Position numbers and translations under genes: made by a program. Of a stretch of 64,000 bases of DNA, positions 24,403 to 31,684 are shown piece after piece; the stretch's first letter is position 1, and every line of letters starts with the position of its first letter. The notes below the pieces were generated by a model. The model did no database searches and had not been told where the DNA came from. It saw only the letters and a list, made by a program, of their open reading frames with translations. Location: positions 1,196,521 to 1,260,520 of the forward strand of contig NZ_CP082286.1 of NCBI RefSeq assembly GCF_019880245.1. The letters run 5' to 3'. Origin of the DNA: Halobaculum roseum (GTDB lineage Archaea; Halobacteriota; Halobacteria; Halobacteriales; Haloferacaceae).

Positions 24403-26043
24403 ATGAAATTGTCCGATCTCATCGACAAGAACTGGAACAGTTACGAGCGAAAACGGTTCCTGAAGGACGATACGAAACACAAGACGGATCGATTCGATCC
24501 GGAATCGTTCAAGCACGACGGGTTCGACGATCGCGAAAAGTATCTTAACCGGTATGTGCCGGCACTTGCAGATGAAACCAGGGTTCAATCGGAACTCACT
24601 GACTTCACACCACCGCGACTGAACGCCATCAACGATTCTCCCTATCAGGCGCTCGTCATCCGCTACGGAATCCTTCGTCAACTGATTCAACAACCCGACT
24701 ACAGTATGACAAAGGGACGGTTGCTGGACGCTGTACAAGGCTGGCAACGAGACATGATCGAGGAGTCGGATGAGCGTTCCTTCCCCGACACTGACGACCT
24801 GCTCCATCTCGCACAGGCTGCCGTCGACTACGAGAACAGAATAGACGACTCGGAACTACACATGGTGTACAGCTATTTTGAGTTGCATAATCGAGCACAA
24901 GAAAGTAAACATCAGTACTACACATGGTTAGACTTCTTCCAGCGGCTCTCGGCCATCGGCCGGTTCCCCAAGGTATCGAGATCCGAGACGCCGGAACATG
25001 CCCGTGATACCATCGAGAAGGGACTGTGGTCGCTTCAGGAACAGGCGCTGGTCTATGAGGTAAACGGCGAGGATTCCGAGGAACTCACCGGCATTCCCGA
25101 CGAGTACGTTCCGATCGTACAGGAGTGGCTCTACTATGAGATGTCCGACCGGAACTTCCTCCAGATGCTGGAGACGTTGGAGCCGTTCGACCGTCAATCC
25201 GTCCTGGTCGAAGCGAACGAGAAGTTCGACATTGAAGCGAAGAACTACGGACGGAATCAAAAGCGGAGAGAGAACATCGTCGATGCGGGCGTATACCCAA
25301 GCGAACTGCTGAAAACGGTCGTCGACAAGGACGATCTGAAAGCGATCGTCGAGCGGTACGGACTCGATGCGCACAAGCGGAAGACCGATGAAATGGTGTC
25401 AGCGATCATCGAATACTTCGAACAATCCCAGAAGACCGTCGATGACAACGAGCCGGCAGTAGATCTGTATTTGGACGCGTTCGAGGAGATAGCGAATGGA
25501 GCGATAACGGAAGTCCCACCCCAGCTTCAGGATCTCGTTGATGCGGACAATCCCGATGAGAAACTCGACATCCTGTTCGAGGATGCGACCGCCGAGATCT
25601 TCGAGGAAGCGTTCAACCTGACCGGCACGAACAAACTAGGGCAGCAGGCGTCCGGTGTCGTGGCGGACGGAGAGATCAAGCAGGACGGCCGATGGTTACT
25701 CTGGGACAACAAGCGCAGACGAGGAACGTTCAAACTCGACAGCGATACCAGGAGCAAGATCAAGAACTACATCGACACGAAAGGCGAGCAACACGATGTC
25801 GAGTGGTTTCTGATAATCGCACCCGAGTTCACCGAACAGGCAGCGGAGAACGCGCTACAGTTGGAAATGCGGACCGAAACGGATATTCGATTGGTTCGGG
25901 CGGCAGACCTGAAGTCGCTGGCGGAGCTCTGGCGGGAACGGTATGCGGACGAGGGTCGTGAACTTCCCCTTTCGATCTTCCTCGGGTCCGAGATGTTCGA
26001 CGTGGATGCGGCCGCTACGTTGCTCGAAACGCAGTTCTCCTGA
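24403..26043 (+). CDS. Orphan nuclease with FokI-like PD-(D/E)xK catalytic core
   Basis: Protein of 546 residues in a DNA segment clearly poorer in GC than its surroundings, hence probably acquired. Residues about 80-240 are helical and may be a winged-helix DNA-binding part. Residues about 300-345 (LLKTVVDKDDLKAIVERYGL onward) look like a SAP-type helix-turn-helix. Residues about 390-510 fit a PD-(D/E)xK nuclease: helix with E398/E401, D422 in VADGE, and D435-x-K437 in LLWDNK, then a hydrophobic strand WFLIIAPEF (468-476). The spacing of DG, D-x-K and the following helix is reminiscent of the FokI cleavage domain. No methyltransferase is adjacent. This is inferred from motifs; it may be a restriction, defence or mobile-element nuclease. 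Confidence 0.6.
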   Translation: MKLSDLIDKNWNSYERKRFLKDDTKHKTDRFDPESFKHDGFDDREKYLNRYVPALADETRVQSELTDFTPPRLNAINDSPYQALVIRYGILRQLIQQPDYSMTKGRLLDAVQGWQRDMIEESDERSFPDTDDLLHLAQAAVDYENRIDDSELHMVYSYFELHNRAQESKHQYYTWLDFFQRLSAIGRFPKVSRSETPEHARDTIEKGLWSLQEQALVYEVNGEDSEELTGIPDEYVPIVQEWLYYEMSDRNFLQMLETLEPFDRQSVLVEANEKFDIEAKNYGRNQKRRENIVDAGVYPSELLKTVVDKDDLKAIVERYGLDAHKRKTDEMVSAIIEYFEQSQKTVDDNEPAVDLYLDAFEEIANGAITEVPPQLQDLVDADNPDEKLDILFEDATAEIFEEAFNLTGTNKLGQQASGVVADGEIKQDGRWLLWDNKRRRGTFKLDSDTRSKIKNYIDTKGEQHDVEWFLIIAPEFTEQAAENALQLEMRTETDIRLVRAADLKSLAELWRERYADEGRELPLSIFLGSEMFDVDAAATLLETQFS

Positions 26044-26179
26044 ACACCCGATCTCTTGTTGGTTCACTCAGGATTGGTCCGTACTTACCGGAAGGCCAGC
26101 AAATCGAGAATAATTCGTTCGGTTATACGGACTCCATTCTGGTGGAGTATCGTATTTCGGCATCAAACGGTCCGAATGT
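26044..26179 (+). other. Possible coding remnant next to the attachment repeat
   Basis: One frame is open through this AT-rich gap and reads like protein (GPYLPEGQQIENNSFGYTDS, then ILVEYRISASNGPN). It has no start and runs into the duplicated tRNA end. It may be the truncated end of a gene cut by recombination. No family was recognised. Confidence 0.25.
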
Positions 26180-26202
26180 ATGCCGGGGGTGGGCTCCGAA
26201 CC
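26180..26202 (-). repeat. Duplicated 3' end of tRNA-Met (attachment-site-like repeat)
   Basis: A perfect 23-base copy of the tRNA-Met acceptor/T-arm sequence present at 26355-26377, in the same orientation and 175 bases away. Such copies are left when an element integrates into a tRNA gene and restores its 3' end. Confidence 0.7.
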
Positions 26203-26302
26203 ACGCCGGGACGGCCGTCCTCGCGACGCTCGGACGGCGCGCCCCGTCTACTCGACGCTCGCTTCGCTCGCGTCGACCCATCCTGGGTTCGTCACGATCA
26301 CT

Positions 26303-26361
26303 CCGGCATGCTTCAGCCTCCGCTCGTCACTTCGTTCCTCGCTCCGCGAGAAGCATGCCGG
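26303..26361 (-). other. Long-stem hairpin at the 3' end of tRNA-Met
   Basis: A perfect 12-base inverted repeat (26303-26314 and 26350-26361) overlaps the tRNA 3' end and encloses 35 bases with further small palindromes. It could aid termination or be part of the attachment structure. Confidence 0.45.
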
Positions 26362-26504
26362 GGGTGGGCTCCGAACCCACGATCTCCGCATGGCCCAGGT
26401 ACGAGGCTCGGCGGGCCCCGTTGGGGCGGAGGCTTCCAAGGCGTTCCGCACCGAATCTCGAAACCCTATGAGTGCGGCGCTATGTCCAGCTAAGCCACCC
26501 CGGC
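26356..26504 (-). tRNA. tRNA-Met (CAT anticodon) with 75-base intron
   Basis: Exon 1 is 26504-26467 and exon 2 is 26391-26356. The acceptor GCCGGGG pairs with CCCCGGC, discriminator A; CCA is not encoded. The anticodon stem CCGCA/TGCGG frames the loop CTCATAA with anticodon CAT. The T arm is GTGGG/CCCAC with loop TTCGGAG. The intron follows position 37, the normal archaeal site. Since position 34-36 is CAT and the gene carries an intron, elongator Met is the likely identity, as other haloarchaea have an intron of this size there. The 3' end is duplicated nearby. Confidence 0.9.
26392..26466 (-). other. Intron of tRNA-Met
   Basis: 75 bases inserted after position 37, starting GGGTTTCGAG on the RNA strand. 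It is expected to form a bulge-helix-bulge with the exons for the archaeal splicing endonuclease; the fold was not computed. Confidence 0.85.
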
Positions 26505-26645
26505 TCACGTGGTCGTCGGGCGGTCGCACTCTTGAAGCTTCCCATCGCGAACCGGTGCGCCACGCCGAACCACACGGCGGCGGCGCCCCGCGCGTGCGAC
26601 GCCTCGGGCCGACGGCGTTCCGCCGCGCGACCGGCGTACCCGCCG

Positions 26646-26652
26646 GGTTTAA
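26646..26652 (+). promoter_or_regulatory. TATA box of the 26678 gene
   Basis: GTTTAAG is 26-32 bases before the ATG, which supports that start over the much longer open frame that runs through the tRNA. Confidence 0.5.
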
Positions 26653-26677
26653 GCCACGGGGCGGGCGAAACGCTGGT

Positions 26678-27784
26678 ATGAGTCTGCCGGAACTGGTCCG
26701 GGGAGAGCTGGGCGATGAGGACCCCGTCGCCCGCGTCCACCTCGGCGGGGACGACGAACTGTTCGTCACCCCGACCCGCACGCTGATCTACCGCGCGGAA
26801 GGGCTGCTCTCCGACGAGTCCACCGATGAGCTCCCCCACGACGCCGAGCGCGTGGCCGTCTCCGAGTCGCGTCGGAAGGCGAAGTTCACCCTCGAGTACG
26901 GCCTCGACGGCGAGCGCACGTTCTCCGTGCCGCGCGGCTCCCTCGACGAAGTCCTCCACCCCGTGCTCGCGGGCGTCCTCTCGGCGTCCGGGATCACCGA
27001 CCCGGGCGAGACCGTCGAGCGCACCTTCCGCTTCTCGGAGCTCACGCTCGTCGTCACCTCCGCACGGCTGGTCAAGCACATCGGCGCGGCCGTCTGGGAC
27101 GACGACTACGAGGAGTTCCACTACGACGACGTGACCGACCTCACCTTCGAGGAGGGGAGCGTCGCCACCACGCTGGTGCTCACCGTCAACGGGCGCCAGG
27201 AGCGGTTCAAGGCGCCCAGCGACAGCGCCCGAGCGATCAAAGAGCGCCTCACGAACGCGCTGTTGGCCCACTACGACGTGGACTCGCTGGAGGAGTTCCG
27301 CGCGCTCGCGGCGGCCGCCGACGGCGAGGACGACGCCGACGAGTCGGTCGACCGGACCGACTTCGGCGGCGGCCCCGACCCGCTGTCGGCCGAGCCCGCG
27401 GAGGTCGACACCGACGCCGGCACCCGCGAGGAGCCGCTCGCCGACGAGGAGGCCGCCGAGCCGAGCGCGGACGCCGCGGCCGGGGCGAGCGAACAGTCGG
27501 GGACGGCCGGCGCCGCGGGGACCGCGGCCGCGACGGGGATGCACAGGGACGCCGACGCGGTCGACGCGGCCGATCCGGGGGCCGTCGACGCCGACGCCGC
27601 CGGAGCCGAGGCGGCCGAGCGCGACGGCTTCGGCGACTCGGGGTTCGAGCCCGCCGAACCCACCGACGACGTGGCCGAGGAAGTGGCGGCCCTCAGGGAG
27701 CTCGTCGAGCGCCAGGGCGAGCAGATCGAACGCCAGACGGAGCTCGTCGAGCAGCTGATCGAGGAACTGCGCCGCGGCCGTTGA
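26678..27784 (+). CDS. Conserved haloarchaeal protein, DUF7115-like
   Basis: Acidic protein of 368 residues. The N-terminal ~200 residues form two similar strand-rich halves, resembling PH-like or bPH domains: ELFVTPTRTLIYRAEGLL in the first, LTLVVTSARLVKHIGAAVWD in the second. A long disordered Ala/Asp/Glu-rich linker (about 215-325) leads to a C-terminal coiled coil (VAALRELVERQGEQIERQTE). I recall this family as DUF7115. The role is unknown; a membrane-associated or scaffolding function is a guess. The start is fixed by the TATA box, and the open frame upstream is read-through of non-coding DNA. Confidence 0.75.
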   Translation: MSLPELVRGELGDEDPVARVHLGGDDELFVTPTRTLIYRAEGLLSDESTDELPHDAERVAVSESRRKAKFTLEYGLDGERTFSVPRGSLDEVLHPVLAGVLSASGITDPGETVERTFRFSELTLVVTSARLVKHIGAAVWDDDYEEFHYDDVTDLTFEEGSVATTLVLTVNGRQERFKAPSDSARAIKERLTNALLAHYDVDSLEEFRALAAAADGEDDADESVDRTDFGGGPDPLSAEPAEVDTDAGTREEPLADEEAAEPSADAAAGASEQSGTAGAAGTAAATGMHRDADAVDAADPGAVDADAAGAEAAERDGFGDSGFEPAEPTDDVAEEVAALRELVERQGEQIERQTELVEQLIEELRRGR

Positions 27785-27803
27785 CTGCCGTCGTCCCGGT
27801 CGT

Positions 27804-28193
27804 TCACTCCTCGCGCCCGGTCACCTTCCGGATACACGAGGATCCGAACGGCCCGAGTTCCCCCGCGTCGAGTCTGACGAAGTGGCCGGTCGTGATCCCC
27901 GCGCCGCAGCGACGACACGAGAAGTCTCCCTCCCGACGGATCACCTGCGAGTCGAACCGGACGAACCCGGAGCCGTGGACGCGAACGACCGCGTCCTCGC
28001 GGTCGATGACCCCGCGGCGTTCGGCCTCGTCGAGCACCTCGCGGGTGACCGCGGGGCTCGTCGTCACCGTCTCCAGCCGGTCGATCAGCTCGGGGAGCGG
28101 GAGCTCGTCGTCCTCGAGGTGCTCCAGCAGCTCCACGCCGAGCGCGACCGTCTCCTCGCGAGTTCGGGCGGGCGTGTCGTCGTCCGGGGGCAC
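27804..28193 (-). CDS. Conserved haloarchaeal protein, DUF5830-like
   Basis: A 129-residue acidic protein. A helical N-terminal half (REETVALGVELLEHLEDDEL) is followed by what looks like a winged-helix segment (TREVLDEAERRGVIDRED). The C-terminal half has a CRRCGAGI cysteine pair and a later lone cysteine, possibly a zinc site. I recall the family as DUF5830. It converges with the 26678 gene within 20 bases. The function is unknown. Confidence 0.7.
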   Translation of the reverse strand: MPPDDDTPARTREETVALGVELLEHLEDDELPLPELIDRLETVTTSPAVTREVLDEAERRGVIDREDAVVRVHGSGFVRFDSQVIRREGDFSCRRCGAGITTGHFVRLDAGELGPFGSSCIRKVTGREE

Positions 28194-28335
28194 GTCGGCC
28201 GCGGTTCGCCGCGGTCGCTGTTAAGCGTCTCGGGTGTCCCGGGGCCGACGCGTCGCCCGGGGGTGCCGTCGTGAACTCGTCGCCGCCGCGAGCCTCGACC
28301 GCGGCGCTTATTCGCCTGACGGCCCCAGTACGGCC

Positions 28336-29019
28336 GTGAATCGTCGCGCGCTCGTCGGGGGCCTCGTCGCCGCCGCGGTGGTGATCGCGGCCGTCCTCTC
28401 CTCCCCGAGCGCCGTGCTCGACCGGATCGCGTGGGTCACCGCCGAGCCGTGGCGGCTCGTCGCGATCCTGGCCGCGCTCGCGGTCGTTCGTCCGTTGCTC
28501 GCGTGGCCGGTGACGCTGTTGGCGGTCGTCGCCGGCTACGGCCTGGGCCTGTCGGCGATCCCGCTGTCGCTCGCCGCGATGGTGGCGACCTCGGTCCCGC
28601 CGTATCTGTTCGCCAGACGCGGGCGCGACGCGGGCGACGCGCTCGCCGGCGGCGACCGGATCTCGACGGCCGTCAACGGCCTCCTCGATCGCGCCGTCGG
28701 CGCCGGCGAGCGGGCCGTCTCCGTCGCCGGGGGTACCCGCTCGGTCGCCGCCTCCCGGCTCCTCCCGTTCCCCTCCGACGCCGTCTCCGTCGCCGCCGGG
28801 CTCGCGGGCGTCCGCGCCGGGCCGTTCGTCCTCGGGAGCGCGGTGGGGGAGCTCCCGTGGGCCGTCGCCGGCACCGTCGCCGGCGCGTCCGCCGGGCGCG
28901 TCGCCGAGGTCGGGCTCGACGGGGTGATCGACCCGTGGTTGATCGGGACGGCGGCGCTGGGCGGGCTCCTCCTCCTCGCGGGGCCGGCCTACCGCCACTA
29001 CCGCTCGACGTCGGTCTGA
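28336..29019 (+). CDS. TVP38/TMEM64-like (VTT) membrane protein
   Basis: Integral membrane protein of 227 residues from a GTG start (VNRRALVGGLVAAA). It shows the VTT/DedA-type layout: an N-terminal helix, a reentrant segment LLAVVAGYGLGLSAIPLSL, the family region around SVAGGTRSVAASRLLPFPSD and a final hydrophobic helix. The relation to TVP38/TMEM64 is judged from pattern. An ATG 102 bases upstream would add basic, unlikely residues. VTT proteins are linked to lipid scrambling and membrane traffic in other organisms; here the role is inferred only. Confidence 0.75.
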   Translation: MNRRALVGGLVAAAVVIAAVLSSPSAVLDRIAWVTAEPWRLVAILAALAVVRPLLAWPVTLLAVVAGYGLGLSAIPLSLAAMVATSVPPYLFARRGRDAGDALAGGDRISTAVNGLLDRAVGAGERAVSVAGGTRSVAASRLLPFPSDAVSVAAGLAGVRAGPFVLGSAVGELPWAVAGTVAGASAGRVAEVGLDGVIDPWLIGTAALGGLLLLAGPAYRHYRSTSV

Positions 29020-29031
29020 TCTGCGGGTGCG

Positions 29032-29445
29032 CTATTCCGCCGGCTCGCGAGCCAGCAGTATCGCGTCCGTGCCGTCGTCGTAGAAATCAGGTCGCCGCGC
29101 GGTCGGGCGGAAGCCGAGCGACTCGTACAGGCGCCTCGCGCCGTCGTTGTCGGCGGCGACGAGGAGCGTGACGCGACCGTCGGCGCGGGCGAGGAGCTCC
29201 CGGAGGAGGCGGGTCGCCCGTCCCGCCCGCCTGTGGGCGGGATGGACGGCGAGCTCCGCCACGTGAACGCCGTCGCCGGCGACCGGGAGCAGGTAGCCGA
29301 CGACGGCGCCGTCGGCCGTCTCGTCGACGAGCGCGTCGCCGGTTCGGAGGGCGTGCGAACGCAGCGTCGGGCTCGGCTCGCGGAGCAGTCGCTGCAGCGT
29401 TCGGATCGCCGGCTCGTCGGCCGGCCGGCCGGATCGGACCGTCAC
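29032..29445 (-). CDS. GNAT family N-acetyltransferase
   Basis: Acetyl-CoA-dependent acyltransferase of 137 residues. Motif A is visible in VAELAVHPAHRRAGRATRLL, followed by LLVAADNDGARRLYESLGF, typical of RimI-like GNATs. The GTG start at 29445 overlaps the stop of the upstream DUF92 gene (GTGA), so translation is probably coupled. The substrate is unknown; the coupling hints at a membrane- or lipid-related partner, but that is speculation. Confidence 0.87.
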   Translation of the reverse strand: MTVRSGRPADEPAIRTLQRLLREPSPTLRSHALRTGDALVDETADGAVVGYLLPVAGDGVHVAELAVHPAHRRAGRATRLLRELLARADGRVTLLVAADNDGARRLYESLGFRPTARRPDFYDDGTDAILLAREPAE

Positions 29446-30950
29446 GGCGGCGGGAGCGGCACGGACGCCGGGAACGGCGGCGCCTGGAGGACGATCGTCG
29501 CGACCGACGCGAGGGCGTCGACGAGCGCCCCGAGCACCGCCGGCGACGGCGCCGCGGCGGCGCCGGTGGCGACCGAGAGGACAACGGCCGCGAGCGCGCC
29601 CGACAGCGTCGCGAGCGTGTTCACCCCCTGGTTCCCGATCCGGTCGCCCTCGACGGTCGCGCCGAGCAGGCTGTCGACCGTCATGCCGACGAACCCGGCG
29701 CCGGTGACGGCGGCGGCCACGGGGACCGCGACCGTCGCGCTCGCGGCCGCCGGGACCGCGAGGCCGCCCGGCGTCGCGGACCCGCCCAGCGGCATCGCCA
29801 GCGCCGCGAGCGCGGCGACCAGCCCGGCCCCGGCGATCCCCGCGACCTCGCCCTGCCAGGTGATCGCCCCGTCGGTGCCGGGGTCGACCGGCCGCAGCGT
29901 CGTCACCAGCCGCGGCGCGTCGAACAGCCCGCCGAACTCCGAGGAGAGCGTGTCGGCCATCGCCGCCGCGACCGAGCCGGCGAACGCGAACGCGATCAGC
30001 GTCGGCACGGCGGTGTCCGGGAGGACCGCCCTGGCGGCCGCGAACACGAGCACCGCACACAGCGCGACCCCGGCGTTGCCGAGGACGTTGCCGGCGCCGC
30101 GGGCGCCGTCGTTGCCCTCGGCGACGCCGCGGCTGTCCTTCTCCTCGAAGCGGAACTTCGCGGCGAGCCCGCCGATGGCGAAAAACGAGATGAGCACGAG
30201 GAACCAGCCGAGCCCGCCGAGCACGACCGTCGCGAAGCTCAGCAATACGCCCGTCAACATCCCCGAGACGGACGCGGTCTCGAGCACGTACGAGACGACG
30301 CCGAGCCCGACGGTCAGCGCGAGCCCGACGGCCACGAGCGTCGGCGTGACGACGACCCCGCCGGCGGCGACGAGCGCCGACAGCAGCCACAGGAGGAACC
30401 CGACCGACACGACCACGATCGGATCGTCCCGAGGGAACAGCACCGAGCGGAGAAGCGCGGCCACCAGCGCGGCCGTCGCCGCGAGGAACACGTACGTCGG
30501 GAGCGCCCCCACGGCGAACGAGCCGGCGGCGACCGCGACGGCGGCCTGTCCGACCGTCGCGGCCGCGAACGCCGTGACGGTGAACGCGGTCGTCGTGGCG
30601 AACTCGTCGCTCGTGGACTCGCGGACGAACTCGCGACCGAGGACGCCGTACGCCAGCGAGAGGACGCTGGCGGCGTAGACGGTGGCCGGCATCGCCGCCT
30701 GCGGGAGCGCCGTCAGCACGCCGAGGGCGGTCGCCGCGAGCGCGAACCCGGCGAGGCCGTTGAGGCGGCGGTCCTCGTAGTCGCCCGGCCGGGCGAACAG
30801 CTCGAAGAACCGACCCTCCTCGACGACGAACGCCGCGAGGACGGCGACGGCGGCGAAGGGCGCGGCGGCGGCCGGCCCCAGCGCCGGCGCGGCCAACACG
30901 GCCGAGGCGACGACCGCGAACGCCCCCGCACGCCGGAGTCGGTGTCTCAC
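29442..30950 (-). CDS. DUF92 membrane protein, polyprenyl/phytyl phosphate kinase-like
   Basis: Integral membrane protein of 502 residues with about 12 hydrophobic segments. The C-terminal half is the DUF92 (TIGR00297) domain: FFAIGGLAAKFRFEEK, GNAGVALCAVLVF, ADTLSSEFGGLF and GTDGAITWQGEVAG are family-like. Members include the plant and cyanobacterial phytyl-phosphate kinase VTE6, so a CTP- or ATP-dependent isoprenoid kinase role is inferred. The N-terminal half is an additional membrane region. GTG at 30950 was chosen; TTAA-containing AT sequence lies about 25 bases upstream. It diverges from the UppS-like gene at 31061. Confidence 0.8.
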   Translation of the reverse strand: MRHRLRRAGAFAVVASAVLAAPALGPAAAAPFAAVAVLAAFVVEEGRFFELFARPGDYEDRRLNGLAGFALAATALGVLTALPQAAMPATVYAASVLSLAYGVLGREFVRESTSDEFATTTAFTVTAFAAATVGQAAVAVAAGSFAVGALPTYVFLAATAALVAALLRSVLFPRDDPIVVVSVGFLLWLLSALVAAGGVVVTPTLVAVGLALTVGLGVVSYVLETASVSGMLTGVLLSFATVVLGGLGWFLVLISFFAIGGLAAKFRFEEKDSRGVAEGNDGARGAGNVLGNAGVALCAVLVFAAARAVLPDTAVPTLIAFAFAGSVAAAMADTLSSEFGGLFDAPRLVTTLRPVDPGTDGAITWQGEVAGIAGAGLVAALAALAMPLGGSATPGGLAVPAAASATVAVPVAAAVTGAGFVGMTVDSLLGATVEGDRIGNQGVNTLATLSGALAAVVLSVATGAAAAPSPAVLGALVDALASVATIVLQAPPFPASVPLPPP

Positions 30951-31060
30951 GCCGGGAGCTATCCCCGACGCACACTTAACGGTCCCGGGACGGCGGCTCT
31001 CCCGGGATCGGAGAGCGAACGGTAACGCTTTCGGGCGCCCCGCCACACCCACTATCAGCA

Positions 31061-31669
31061 GTGGGACTCTACGACGCGTACCTCGGCGTGCGCCACCGGC
31101 GCAACCCGGGCGACCCGCCCGCCCACGTCGCGCTCGTCATCACCGAGCGCGACCTGCTCGAACAGGGCGCCTACGACACGCTGGAGTCGTTCCTCGGCTG
31201 GGCGTTCGAGTACGGCGCGGAACGCGTCACCGTCTCCGTCTCCGTGCTCGACGAGGCGGTCGTCGACACGCTCGCTCGCGAGCTGGCGGACGTCGACGCT
31301 CCCCGTTCGATCGCGGTTCGCACGCCCGACGACACCGCCCGCGCGGACGCGCCGATCCGGGTGAACATCGGCCTCGGCGGTAAGCGGGAGTTCGCCGCCG
31401 CCGTCCGCGACATCGCCGAGGCCGTCGAGGCCGGCGACCTCGCGCCCGACGAGATCGCCGAGGCCGACATCGAGGACCGACTGATCTTCCCCGAGGAGCC
31501 GGATCTCGTGATCAAGACGGGCGCCGAACGGCTCTCCGACTTCCTCATCTGGCAGTCCGTCTACTCGGAGCTGTACTTCACCGACGTGAACTGGCGGGAC
31601 TTCCGGAAACGGGACTACCTGCGGGCGGTGCTGGACTACCAGAACCGCCAGCGCCGGTTCGGAAAATAA
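31061..31669 (+). CDS. UppS-like protein lacking the N-terminal catalytic motif (likely accessory subunit)
   Basis: Cis-prenyltransferase homologue of 202 residues with a GTG start. The catalytic N-terminal DGN-x-R motif is missing: the corresponding region reads VALVITERDLLEQGAYDTLE. The C-terminal half is well conserved: EPDLVIKTGAERLSDFLIWQ, YSELYFTDVNWRDF and the terminal RRFG (residues 198-201), which carries the RxG motif used for substrate phosphate binding. The full-length uppS next door has the opposite pattern. This resembles the two-subunit cis-prenyltransferases (NgBR/Nus1 with DHDDS, also reported in Archaeoglobus). The partner assignment is inference. Confidence 0.8.
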   Translation: MGLYDAYLGVRHRRNPGDPPAHVALVITERDLLEQGAYDTLESFLGWAFEYGAERVTVSVSVLDEAVVDTLARELADVDAPRSIAVRTPDDTARADAPIRVNIGLGGKREFAAAVRDIAEAVEAGDLAPDEIAEADIEDRLIFPEEPDLVIKTGAERLSDFLIWQSVYSELYFTDVNWRDFRKRDYLRAVLDYQNRQRRFGK

Positions 31670-31684
31670 CGGACCAGTCCCCGG

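Noticed and set aside
24349..24807. Minus-strand frame overlapping the start of the nuclease gene
   Set aside because: Antisense to a better-supported gene, with no known domain.
29032..30975. Very long minus-strand frame joining the GNAT domain to upstream sequence
   Set aside because: Only the last 137 residues are protein-like. The rest is the wrong frame of the DUF92 gene; the GTG at 29445 is the true start.
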